DNA from: Chloroflexota bacterium
GTDB taxonomy: Bacteria > Chloroflexota > Dormibacteria > Dormibacterales > Dormibacteraceae
Direction: 5' to 3'
DNA: 6,673 nucleotides
NCBI GenBank assembly: GCA_005888075.1
Contig: VBKD01000029.1
Coordinates: forward strand, 1 to 6,673
Part shown: positions 1 to 6,147 of the stretch, in pieces
Layout: each line of letters opens with the position of its first letter
Position numbering within the stretch: the stretch's first letter is position 1
Position numbers and translations under genes: made by a program
Notes under the pieces: model-generated
What the model was told of the DNA's origin: nothing
Databases searched by the model: none
What the model saw: the letters and a program-made list of their open reading frames with translations, nothing else

Positions 1-1084
1 CGCGCGCGGTGAGGAACGCGCTCGAGCGGCCGGCCTGCCGCCTGCATACGAGTCGATGGACGCGATGCTCGCCGACAAGCGTGTCGACGTGGTCCACATC
101 ACCTCCCCCAACCACCTCCACCACGCGCATGCCAAGGCCGCTCTGAGGGCCGGCAAGCACGTGGTGTGCGAGAAGCCGCTGGCGATGACCTCGTCCGAGT
201 CCGCCGAGCTGCTCCAGCTGGCGGAGTCGAGCGGCCTCATCCACGCCGTCAACTTCAACATTCGCTTCTACCCCTTGCTGCAGCACCTGCATCAAGTTGT
301 TCGCGAAGGCGGGCTGGGCCAGGTGCGGCTCGTTACCGGGCACTACCTCCAGGACTGGTTGCTTCTCGACACGGACTGGAACTGGCGGCTGGATCCGGCG
401 CTCGGCGGCTCGTTGCGAGCCGTGAGCGACATCGGCTCGCACTGGCTGGACCTCACGTCGTTTCTCACCGGGTCGCGGATCGAGTCCGTGTCGGCGGACC
501 TGGAGACGTTCATCAAGGTCCGCCGGCAGCCAACCGGTCCGGTCGAAACCTTCGCGAGGGGTCGAGCCCACGAAACCGTCGAGCGGCAGATTGCGACCGA
601 GGACTGTGCGACCATCCTGGTCCGATATGACAATGGAGCGCTAGGCTCACTGGCCGTATCGCAGATCAGCGCCGGAAGGAAGAACTCGCTCCACGTCGAG
701 CTCGATGGCGCGAAGAGCGCCGCGGCGTGGTACTCAGAGCAGCCCGACGAGCTGTGGCTAGGACACAGGGAACGACCCAACGAGGTGCTCCCGCGCGACC
801 CAAGCCTGATAAACGCGGCGGGAGCGACCGCGTCCTTCCTGCCTGGCGGCCACATCGAGGGTTTCGCGGACACATTCCGCGCGCTGTACTCAGCGGTGTA
901 TCAGGCGGTGCTGTCCGGTTCGCCGGCAGCGGGCCGGTATCCTACCTTCGCCGACGGACATGACGAGATGCTCGTCTGCGAAGCTATCGAACGAAGCGCG
1001 CGCGAGGGCAGGCGGGTGGCGATCGAGCGCCCAACTTCCGTGAGCGCCTCGCGAAGTCCCAAGAGGAAACAGGAGGATCCATGA
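1..1084 (+). CDS. Gfo/Idh/MocA-family NAD(P)-dependent oxidoreductase, 5'-truncated by the window edge
   Basis: Probable sugar or polyol dehydrogenase (or related oxidoreductase) acting in the cytosol. The frame is open from base 2, and the 18 codons before the first ATG (base 56) read as family-like sequence (…AAGLPPAYES). The true start and the GxGxxG dinucleotide-binding loop therefore lie left of the window; I estimate 35-45 residues are missing. Numbering from that ATG, the sequence shows the VDVVHITSPN strand-turn (9-19), the family signature CEKP with the catalytic lysine (K40), and DIGSHWLDL with the probable catalytic aspartate and histidine (D125, H129). The C-terminal half is the usual substrate-binding alpha/beta domain, including PGGHIEGFADTF (263-274). 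The stop overlaps the aldolase start as ATGA, which indicates translational coupling and a shared sugar-catabolic operon. Family membership is secure; the substrate cannot be read from the sequence (inositol, xylose, glucose or amino-sugar derivatives are all possible). Confidence 0.93.
   Translation, partial: ARGEERARAAGLPPAYESMDAMLADKRVDVVHITSPNHLHHAHAKAALRAGKHVVCEKPLAMTSSESAELLQLAESSGLIHAVNFNIRFYPLLQHLHQVVREGGLGQVRLVTGHYLQDWLLLDTDWNWRLDPALGGSLRAVSDIGSHWLDLTSFLTGSRIESVSADLETFIKVRRQPTGPVETFARGRAHETVERQIATEDCATILVRYDNGALGSLAVSQISAGRKNSLHVELDGAKSAAAWYSEQPDELWLGHRERPNEVLPRDPSLINAAGATASFLPGGHIEGFADTFRALYSAVYQAVLSGSPAAGRYPTFADGHDEMLVCEAIERSAREGRRVAIERPTSVSASRSPKRKQEDP
1071..1076 (+). promoter_or_regulatory. 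Ribosome binding site of the DeoC-family aldolase
   Basis: A consensus AGGAGG lies four bases before the ATG at 1081, inside the 3' end of the oxidoreductase gene. Together with the ATGA overlap it fixes the aldolase start and supports translational coupling of the two genes. Confidence 0.8.
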
Positions 1085-1809
1085 CATCGCTCTTCGACGC
1101 TCTGACTTATGAAGACGTGGCGAAGACCATCGACCATTCGCTATTGCGACCCGAGCTCGATGACCAGTTCATCGCCGACGGCTGCAGGCTGGCTGCCGAG
1201 TACCAGGTTGCATCCGTATGCTGCCGTCCGGCTGACGTTCCCCGCGCGGTCGACCTGCTCGCCGGGACCGGGGTTGCCGTCGGCACGGTGATCGGATTCC
1301 CTCACGGGGGCACAACGACCGAGGTGAAGGTCTTCGAGGCTCAGCAGGCGCTGCGCTCAGGGGCCACCGAGCTCGACATGGTCATCAACATCGGGGCGTT
1401 GCGCTCCAGCCGCGACGCATACGTCAAGGAAGACATCGCAGCAGTGGTCGCTGTGGCCCACGCAGCCAGAGCGATAGTCAAGGTGATCTTCGAGAACGCC
1501 TACCTCGACGACGATCAGAAGGTGCGTGCCTGCAAGCTCTCGGAGGCCGCGGGCGCCGACTTTGTGAAGACCTCGACGGGTTTCGCAGCAACCGGCGCCA
1601 CGCACGAAGACCTGGCCCTGATGCGCCGATCGGTGTCGGCGCATATCGGGGTCAAGGCGGCGGGCGGTGTGCGCACCCTCGACGGCTTGCTCGCCGTGAT
1701 GGAACTCGGCGTCACGCGTGTCGGGGCGACGCAGACGGCCGCGATCCTCGACGAGTTTCGAAGTCGCAAGGCGGCCGCAGTCGAGGCTCGGCCGGCGGCC
1801 GCGGGTTAG
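1081..1809 (+). CDS. deoC: DeoC-family class I aldolase (deoxyribose-phosphate aldolase or a variant)
   Basis: Cytosolic TIM-barrel Schiff-base aldolase of 242 residues, full length for the family. Classical DeoC splits 2-deoxyribose 5-phosphate into glyceraldehyde 3-phosphate and acetaldehyde. Landmarks are IDHSLLRP (17-24), VIGFPHGGTTTEVK (70-83), ELDMVIN with proton-relay D99, FVKTSTGF with Schiff-base lysine K163, and GVKAAGGVRT with the second lysine K192. The start is fixed by AGGAGG and an ATGA overlap with the upstream dehydrogenase. Two things are odd. The usual phosphate-binding GTSS/GASS turn near the C-terminus reads GATQT (215-219). The C-terminus ends in an Ala-rich tail without the terminal tyrosine known from E. 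coli DeoC. Paired with a Gfo/Idh/MocA dehydrogenase and no visible nucleoside genes, it may serve sugar or polyol breakdown rather than deoxynucleoside salvage (inference). The fold and chemistry are secure; the gene symbol reflects family membership only. Confidence 0.9.
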   Translation: MTSLFDALTYEDVAKTIDHSLLRPELDDQFIADGCRLAAEYQVASVCCRPADVPRAVDLLAGTGVAVGTVIGFPHGGTTTEVKVFEAQQALRSGATELDMVINIGALRSSRDAYVKEDIAAVVAVAHAARAIVKVIFENAYLDDDQKVRACKLSEAAGADFVKTSTGFAATGATHEDLALMRRSVSAHIGVKAAGGVRTLDGLLAVMELGVTRVGATQTAAILDEFRSRKAAAVEARPAAAG

Positions 1810-1833
1810 CACCCGGGCGTTCTCGACGCTGCC

Positions 1834-2739
1834 ATGACCACTCCGCAGGGCGGGATCTTCGCTCTCGGCACCGCATCGCACGCATATCTGGAGTTCGACG
1901 CCGTGGCAGGTGAGCCGGCGACCAATCTTGTGGAGGCTGTCGCCTCGCTCCGCGAACCCCGAACGACGATGGGCGGAGTCAACCTCGTGGCCGGATTCCG
2001 TCCTGAGCTGTGGCGGACCGTCATGCCGGAGGACGCACCCGCCAACCTGATCGGTTTCAATGCCGACCTGATCGGCAGCGGCGGATACGTGATGCCGGCG
2101 ACTCAGCACGACGCGATGATGTGGATCTCTGGCAGCGCCTACGACGTCGTCTTCGACATCGCTCGCGAGGTGATAGCCGTGCTCAAAACGCTCGCGACTG
2201 TCGCCGAGGAATCATCGAGCTGGCCCTACCGGCACGACCGCGACCTGACCGGCTTCATCGACGGGACGGAGAACCCGACCCTGATCGACGCGCCGGCCAT
2301 AGCGCTCATCCCCGAGGGCAGCCCGGGAGCGGGCGGCTCGATCCTCCTCGTTCAGAAGTGGAGCCACGACGTTACGTCGTGGGAATCACTGCCCGTCGCG
2401 CGTCAACAGCAGGTGATCGGGCGCACCAAGGATGAGAGCGCCGAGCTCGAAGACAAGGCGCCCGAATCTCATGTGGCGCGCACCGACCAGGACCGATTCG
2501 GCAAGATATTCCGCCGCAACATGCCCTACGGGACCGTCACCGATCACGGCACGATGTTCGTTGGGTTCAGCGCCGATCAGGAACGGCTGAGGACGATGCT
2601 GGAGAGCATGGCGGGCGTGACCGAAGGGGTGCGTGACGCGCTGACGATCTACACCAAGCCGCTCACTGGCGCGTACTACTTCATCCCGTCGACGGACATG
2701 CTGCGCGTTGTCAGCGGGTCGAGTCAGCAACTCAGCTGA
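1834..2739 (+). CDS. DyP-type heme peroxidase, class B (YfeX/DypB-like)
   Basis: A 301-residue dye-decolorizing-type peroxidase that uses H2O2 to oxidise organic or metal donors through a b heme. It shows the family hallmark GFIDGTENP (140-148) with the distal catalytic D143. Further on are ESHVARTDQD (211-220) with probable proximal heme ligand H213, and FRRNMPYG (226-233), where R227 and N229 match the distal Arg/Asn pair described for Rhodococcus DypB. MFVGFSADQERL (241-252) is also typical. The start at 1834 is supported by the N-terminal PQGGI, which matches where class B members begin; no Shine-Dalgarno is visible in the 24-base gap after the aldolase. There is no Sec or Tat signal, so it is predicted cytosolic. 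Its C-terminus is short and lacks a recognisable encapsulin-loading peptide. It is probably co-transcribed with the aldolase, and its stop overlaps the convergent HAD gene. The physiological substrate is unknown. Confidence 0.93.
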   Translation: MTTPQGGIFALGTASHAYLEFDAVAGEPATNLVEAVASLREPRTTMGGVNLVAGFRPELWRTVMPEDAPANLIGFNADLIGSGGYVMPATQHDAMMWISGSAYDVVFDIAREVIAVLKTLATVAEESSSWPYRHDRDLTGFIDGTENPTLIDAPAIALIPEGSPGAGGSILLVQKWSHDVTSWESLPVARQQQVIGRTKDESAELEDKAPESHVARTDQDRFGKIFRRNMPYGTVTDHGTMFVGFSADQERLRTMLESMAGVTEGVRDALTIYTKPLTGAYYFIPSTDMLRVVSGSSQQLS

Positions 2740-3446
2740 GCCGCCAGGTCAAGGAAGTCAGTGGCCTGCACGTCCGAATCCGGATCAGGCAGCCGATCCG
2801 CACCTCCGCCGGGTCCCTTCTCCAGCGGCCGCTCGACGAATGCCGCCCGCATGCCCGCCGCCTGAGCGGCTCGGAGGTCTCCTTTGTGTGCGGCAACCAT
2901 CATCACCTCGCCTGGCTGCAGGCCCAGCGCGGAAGCCGCGCCGAGGTACACCTCCGGGTCAGGCTTGTAATGGCCGAAGTCCTCCGCGGATAACACTCGC
3001 TGGAAGGGCAGACCGGAAAATCGAATCAGCGCGTGTTGCTGGGATCGATTGCCGTTCGAGAGCGTCGACACCGTGAAGCGCCGCGCCAGTCGCGTCAGAC
3101 CGTCCACCGTGTCGGGCCACGCCGGGAGCTTCTCCCACGCGCGGGTCAGCTCATCGCGAACGCCAGCATCGAACTCTTCCGCACCGACGTCACGCAGCAC
3201 CTGATCCAGGGACATTCGATGCAGGCGATCGAAGTTGGTCCATGGAAGCTCACCACGCCGCACCTTGTCCATCGAAGGCATGTACAGCTCGCGCCACTCC
3301 CTGGCGAGGCGCTCCCAGTCGGCCTTCACGCCCGCCTCTGCTCCGAGGCGCCGGGCTTCGGCGGCCACGCCCGAAAGCCAGTCGACGGTAGTGCCGAAGA
3401 CGTCGAAGGTCAGGGCGCGTACGGCATTCAGCTCGAGAGAAGACAC
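2724..3446 (-). CDS. HAD hydrolase, type II haloacid dehalogenase-like
   Basis: Cytosolic hydrolase of the HAD superfamily, 240 residues from the GTG at 3446. All four HAD motifs are visible: nucleophile D15 in LTFDVFGT, S130 in STLSNGN, K161 in GHYKPDPEVY, and the acidic motif IV in VAAHKGDLRAA (D190). The FDVFGT and VAAHxxDL forms are those of the L-2-haloacid dehalogenase branch, which also contains many enzymes of unproven substrate, so dehalogenase activity is not assured. The frame stays open upstream to 3821, but that extension lies antisense to apbE and is not family-like. GTG 3446 puts motif I at the usual distance from the N-terminus, and a TACACT box six bases upstream fits a leaderless start. 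ATG 3482 is the alternative. The gene is divergent from apbE and convergent with the DyP gene, overlapping it by 16 bases. No functional tie to either neighbour is evident. Confidence 0.9.
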   Translation of the reverse strand: MSSLELNAVRALTFDVFGTTVDWLSGVAAEARRLGAEAGVKADWERLAREWRELYMPSMDKVRRGELPWTNFDRLHRMSLDQVLRDVGAEEFDAGVRDELTRAWEKLPAWPDTVDGLTRLARRFTVSTLSNGNRSQQHALIRFSGLPFQRVLSAEDFGHYKPDPEVYLGAASALGLQPGEVMMVAAHKGDLRAAQAAGMRAAFVERPLEKGPGGGADRLPDPDSDVQATDFLDLAAQLSC

Positions 3447-3452
3447 CGGTCG

Positions 3453-3458
3453 AGTGTA
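3453..3458 (-). promoter_or_regulatory. Candidate -10 box for the HAD gene (leaderless type)
   Basis: On the minus strand TACACT fits TANNNT and ends six bases before the GTG at 3446, the geometry of leaderless promoters in high-GC Gram-positive bacteria. No convincing -35 is visible. The assignment is tentative. Confidence 0.4.
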
Positions 3459-3481
3459 TTCGCCCGTTGGCGCTTGTTCCA

Positions 3482-3487
3482 TATGCT
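3482..3487 (+). promoter_or_regulatory. Candidate -10 box for the apbE-reductase-FMN protein operon
   Basis: TATGCT fits TANNNT and lies just ahead of the possible apbE starts (GTG 3490, TTG 3496). A transcript would begin near 3494-3495, suiting a leaderless or near-leaderless message from TTG 3496, or one with a short leader to ATG 3517. A consensus -35 is not evident. Confidence 0.4.
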
Positions 3488-3489
3488 CT

Positions 3490-4248
3490 GTGGTATTGCG
3501 CCGAGTCGAGGACGTGATGGGAATGCCCGTCACTGTGAATGTGGTCGACGCTGCGGCGGAGGCCGGCGCGCTGGACAGGGTCTTCGAAGAGTTCTCCATG
3601 CTCGACCGGACCTTCAGTCCTTTCCTGCAGACAAGCGCCGTGAGCCTCATCAACCGCGCGGAGCTGCGACCTGAGGACGCAGGTGAGCTCGTCAACCAGG
3701 TGATCGACCTCTGCGGGCAATACGAACGCGCGACCAACGGATATTTCTCGGCGTGGATCGCCGGACGGTTCGATCCATCGGGCCTCGTCAAGGGCTGGGC
3801 GATCGATCGAGCCTGCACCATCCTCGACGGCTATGGCTACAGCGATTTTTTTGTCGACGCAGGCGGCGACGTCCAGACGCGAGGTCGAAACGCGGATGGC
3901 GGTCCGTGGCGGGTCGGAGTCCGGCACCCGGTGGAACGAGAAAAGGTCGCCTGCGTCGTCCTGGCAAACGGCCTGGCGGTCGCGACATCGGGCACGTACG
4001 AAAAGGGAGAGCACATCCTCGATCCGCACACGGGCCAATCCGCCCATTCGCTGGTCAGCTTCACGGTGGTCGGGCCAGACATCCTGCAGGCCGACGTTTT
4101 TGCGACCGCCGCCTTCGCGATGGGGGTGCCTGGAGTCGAATTCGTAGCGGCAGCCTCTGGCTACGAGGGCTTCGCGATCGACCCGCAGATGCGGACGTGG
4201 TCCACCCCGGGCTTCCGTGCTCTCTGTGAATTTCCCAGCCGTCTCTAA
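3490..4248 (+). CDS. apbE: FAD:protein FMN transferase (ApbE family), short form without signal peptide
   Basis: Transfers FMN from FAD to a Ser/Thr of a target protein in a Mg-dependent phosphoester linkage. About 252 residues from GTG 3490: VEDVMGMPVTV (6-16) is the conserved N-terminal strand, SGLVKGWAID (97-106) and DAGGD (123-127) are core motifs, ATSGTYEKGEHILDP (165-179) is the flavin-site signature, and ADVFATAAFAMG (201-212) carries the metal-binding aspartate D202. The start is uncertain. GTG 3490 and TTG 3496 both keep the VExVMGM strand; ATG 3517 has GAGGA at 3508-3512 but would cut into it. The open frame back to 3235 overlaps the HAD gene and is rejected. No signal peptide or lipobox is seen at any of these starts. 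Its target is almost certainly the FMN-binding protein two genes downstream, which has the DxxTGAT acceptor motif; a 28-base gap leads into the reductase gene. Confidence 0.93.
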   Translation: MVLRRVEDVMGMPVTVNVVDAAAEAGALDRVFEEFSMLDRTFSPFLQTSAVSLINRAELRPEDAGELVNQVIDLCGQYERATNGYFSAWIAGRFDPSGLVKGWAIDRACTILDGYGYSDFFVDAGGDVQTRGRNADGGPWRVGVRHPVEREKVACVVLANGLAVATSGTYEKGEHILDPHTGQSAHSLVSFTVVGPDILQADVFATAAFAMGVPGVEFVAAASGYEGFAIDPQMRTWSTPGFRALCEFPSRL

Positions 4249-4276
4249 GCAGGACTTTCTAGATTGAGTTGCGAAT

Positions 4277-5647
4277 TTGAGCTTCGTCGCGTCGCCCCAG
4301 AGAGCCCCACGCCCGCCGGCATGGTCGACACCGGGATTTGCCTATTTGGTCTTCGTGGCCAACGCGCTTGCGATCCTCTGGTTCTGGTGGGTCAGCTCGG
4401 GCTTCGAGATCACACACAGCTCGTCTGACCTGTTCAACGGCGCGGGCCGCGCGACCGGCCTCCTCGGCACCTATCTCGTGCTGCTGCAACTGCTGTTCAT
4501 GGCGAGGATTCCCTGGCTGGAGCAGTCGTTTGGCCTGGAGCGGATGGCCGTCCTGCACAAATGGAATGGCTACCTCGCTGTTGGATTGCTTCTCGCCCAT
4601 GCGGTTTTCCAGACCCTGGGCTACCAGCTGGGCGACGGCAGAAACCTGGCGAGTCAGCTGGCCGACTTCATCACCAGCTATCAGGGCTTGCTGGCGGCGA
4701 TCGTCTCACTCGGACTCCTGATTGCAATCGTCGTGGTTTCGGTCGCCGTGGCACGACGCCACCTCGCGTACGAGACCTGGTACTTCATCCACCTCTACGC
4801 GTATCTCGCGGTGGTCCTGGCGTTCATCCACCAGCTCGCGACGGGCGTCGACTTTGCCGGGAACCCGGCGTTTGTCGCCTACTGGATCGCCCTGTACATC
4901 GTGGTGGGCGGCGCTCTCGTCTTCTGGCGAGTTCTTGGGCCGCTGACCATCTATATGCGGCATCGCTTTCGTGTCCATGCGGTGGAGAAAGAAGGACGCG
5001 GGGTATTTTCCGTCTACATATCGGGTCGCGAGATGGATCGGTTTGAAGCGCGAGCGGGACAGTTTGCGATCTGGCGATTCCTGGACAGCACACGTTGGTG
5101 GCAGGCGCATCCGTTTTCCATCTCCGCCATCCCAGGCGGCGGACGGCTGCGCATAACGGTCAAGAACATCGGGGATTTCACAAGCGGCGTCCACGCGTTG
5201 AGGCCGGGCACACCGGTCCTGGTCGATGGGCCTTATGGAAAGTTCACCGAGCGACCCGCCAATTCCAAGGTGTTGTTGATCGCAGGCGGAATTGGGATCA
5301 CGCCGATCCGACCTTTGGCGGAGGAGATGGCCGCCGATGGCTTTGACGTCCGCGTGCTCTATCGGGTCCATGGCGAGGGCGATCTCGTGTTCAAGAAAGA
5401 GCTCGATGGCCTCACCGAACGCTATGGCATTCAGGTCTACTACCTCGTCAGCCAGAACGGCGGCCGCCAGTCCAGCCGCGAGTCTTGGCTCTCTCCCGCG
5501 ACTCTGCGGCGGCTGGCGCCGGACCTCAACGATCGCGTCGTGTATGTATGCGGTCCATCCGGAATGACGGCTGCAGTGATCTCGTCTTTGAAGGAGCTTG
5601 GCGTGGCCGCGGAACAGATCAGGACGGAGGTGTTTCGCCTGCAATGA
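4277..5647 (+). CDS. NOX/ferric-reductase-like membrane flavocytochrome b (heme, FAD and NAD(P)H domains)
   Basis: A 456-residue transmembrane reductase moving electrons from cytosolic NAD(P)H to the outer face. Residues 20-220 hold about six hydrophobic helices. Histidines H94 and H108 (13 residues between) and H172 and H185 (12 between) reproduce the two-heme ligand spacing of NOX and ferric reductases. The cytosolic half has a ferredoxin-reductase FAD domain with HPFSIS (278-283) and DGPYGKF (317-323). A NAD(P)H domain follows with GGIGITP (337-343), CGPSGM (425-430) and the C-terminal EVF aromatic. TTG 4277 is the first usable start after an in-frame TGA at 4265; no clear Shine-Dalgarno is seen, and later starts would cut the first helix. 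It follows apbE and its stop overlaps the FMN-binding gene as ATGA, so that protein is the likely electron acceptor. Oxygen or ferric iron as direct acceptor cannot be excluded. It is not MsrQ, which lacks the flavin and nucleotide domains. Confidence 0.92.
   Translation: MSFVASPQRAPRPPAWSTPGFAYLVFVANALAILWFWWVSSGFEITHSSSDLFNGAGRATGLLGTYLVLLQLLFMARIPWLEQSFGLERMAVLHKWNGYLAVGLLLAHAVFQTLGYQLGDGRNLASQLADFITSYQGLLAAIVSLGLLIAIVVVSVAVARRHLAYETWYFIHLYAYLAVVLAFIHQLATGVDFAGNPAFVAYWIALYIVVGGALVFWRVLGPLTIYMRHRFRVHAVEKEGRGVFSVYISGREMDRFEARAGQFAIWRFLDSTRWWQAHPFSISAIPGGGRLRITVKNIGDFTSGVHALRPGTPVLVDGPYGKFTERPANSKVLLIAGGIGITPIRPLAEEMAADGFDVRVLYRVHGEGDLVFKKELDGLTERYGIQVYYLVSQNGGRQSSRESWLSPATLRRLAPDLNDRVVYVCGPSGMTAAVISSLKELGVAAEQIRTEVFRLQ
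5626..5631 (+). promoter_or_regulatory. Possible ribosome binding site of the FMN-binding protein
   Basis: GGAGGT lies inside the 3' end of the reductase gene, 12 bases before ATG 5644. The spacing is long, so initiation probably also relies on re-initiation at the ATGA overlap. Confidence 0.45.
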
Positions 5648-6093
5648 AAAGGGCGGTTTTCGTGACCGGGGCGACCGCGGTCGGTTTGGCATGGCTGCTC
5701 ACCTACAAGATCACCCCGCACTCGCTTGGGGTCGCGGGGGCGTTGCCTCCCTCCCCATCTTCCTCCGACAATCCGTCGGCGTCCCCCTCACCCTCTCCGA
5801 CCCCTGCCGGGGTGAGCGGTACGTTTACGGGGTCGGACTTCCCCAACCGCTTCGGCGACGTGGTCGTTCGCCTTGTGATCAGCGACGGGCGCATCACCGA
5901 TGTGCAGGCGGTGCAGCTGCCCAACGATCGCCAGCGGTCGGCCTATATCAGCGAGGTCGCGGGGCCGATGCTGCGGAGCGAGGTGCTGCAGGCGCAGAGC
6001 GCGCACATCGACGTCGTCACGGGAGCGACGTATACGAGTCAGTCGTATGCGCAGTCGGTCGAGTCGGCGCTCCAGCAAGCGCATATGGGCTAG
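5644..6093 (+). CDS. Membrane-anchored FMN-binding domain protein, predicted ApbE flavinylation target
   Basis: A 149-residue protein with three parts: a short positive N-terminus (K2, R3) and one hydrophobic helix (about 4-20) acting as signal anchor, a low-complexity Pro/Ser/Thr linker (35-56), and an FMN_bind domain (about 57-147) of the type found in NqrC and RnfG. The acceptor motif D123-V-V-T126-G-A-T129, followed by YTS, matches the ApbE consensus Dxx(S/T)GA(T/S). T129 (codon 6028-6030) is the expected attachment site. The positive-inside rule places the FMN domain outside the cytosol. The ATGA overlap with the reductase gene, the possible GGAGGT site and the N-terminal anchor support the ATG at 5644 over longer in-frame reading. 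With the reductase and ApbE it forms a complete module in which the covalent FMN would take electrons from the outer heme. The final acceptor is not encoded in the window. Confidence 0.93.
   Translation: MKRAVFVTGATAVGLAWLLTYKITPHSLGVAGALPPSPSSSDNPSASPSPSPTPAGVSGTFTGSDFPNRFGDVVVRLVISDGRITDVQAVQLPNDRQRSAYISEVAGPMLRSEVLQAQSAHIDVVTGATYTSQSYAQSVESALQQAHMG
5743..5811 (+). repeat. Low-complexity Pro/Ser linker-coding tract
   Basis: A cytosine-rich tract encoding alternating Pro and Ser residues (SPSPSPTP type) between the membrane anchor and the FMN_bind domain. It is probably a flexible wall- or periplasm-spanning tether, and it is a likely site of length variation between strains. Confidence 0.7.
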
Positions 6094-6107
6094 CCCGCGG
6101 TAGGTTG

Positions 6108-6134
6108 ACCGGGGGCGTTCCGCACGCCCCCGGT
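6108..6134. terminator. GC-rich hairpin between convergent genes, probable bidirectional terminator
   Basis: A perfect 11-bp inverted repeat (ACCGGGGGCGT pairing with ACGCCCCCGGT) with a 5-base loop. It sits 14 bases after the stop of the FMN-binding protein gene and 13 bases from the stop of the convergent secreted-protein gene. Neither side has a long T tract, so it is not a textbook intrinsic terminator. Position and stem strength still suggest it ends transcripts from both directions. Confidence 0.7.
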
Positions 6135-6147
6135 GTAGCGAAGCCTT

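Noticed and set aside
1357..2109. Minus-strand open frame (250 codons) across deoC and the DyP gene
   Set aside because: It covers two well-supported plus-strand genes and gives an Arg/His/Gly-rich composition typical of a shadow frame.
3235..3489. N-terminal extension of apbE
   Set aside because: It overlaps the HAD coding region, has no ApbE similarity and offers no signal peptide; the family begins near the VEDVMGM strand.
3447..3821. N-terminal extension of the HAD gene as one long open frame
   Set aside because: These codons lie antisense to conserved apbE sequence and precede the normal HAD N-terminus; they are not family-like.
4260..4265. TAGATT as an internal -10 box before the reductase gene
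   Set aside because: It fits TANNNT, but no -35 is visible, it lies in a 28-base gap within an apparent operon, and such hexamers occur by chance.
5485..5643. Longer start for the FMN-binding protein
   Set aside because: The extra residues lie within the reductase's conserved NAD(P)H domain in another frame and would bury the signal anchor; ATG 5644 with its ATGA overlap is better.
4706..5692. Long minus-strand open frame (328 codons) across the reductase gene
   Set aside because: It is antisense to a gene with complete family motifs, its translation has no recognisable domain, and long antisense frames are expected in GC-rich DNA.
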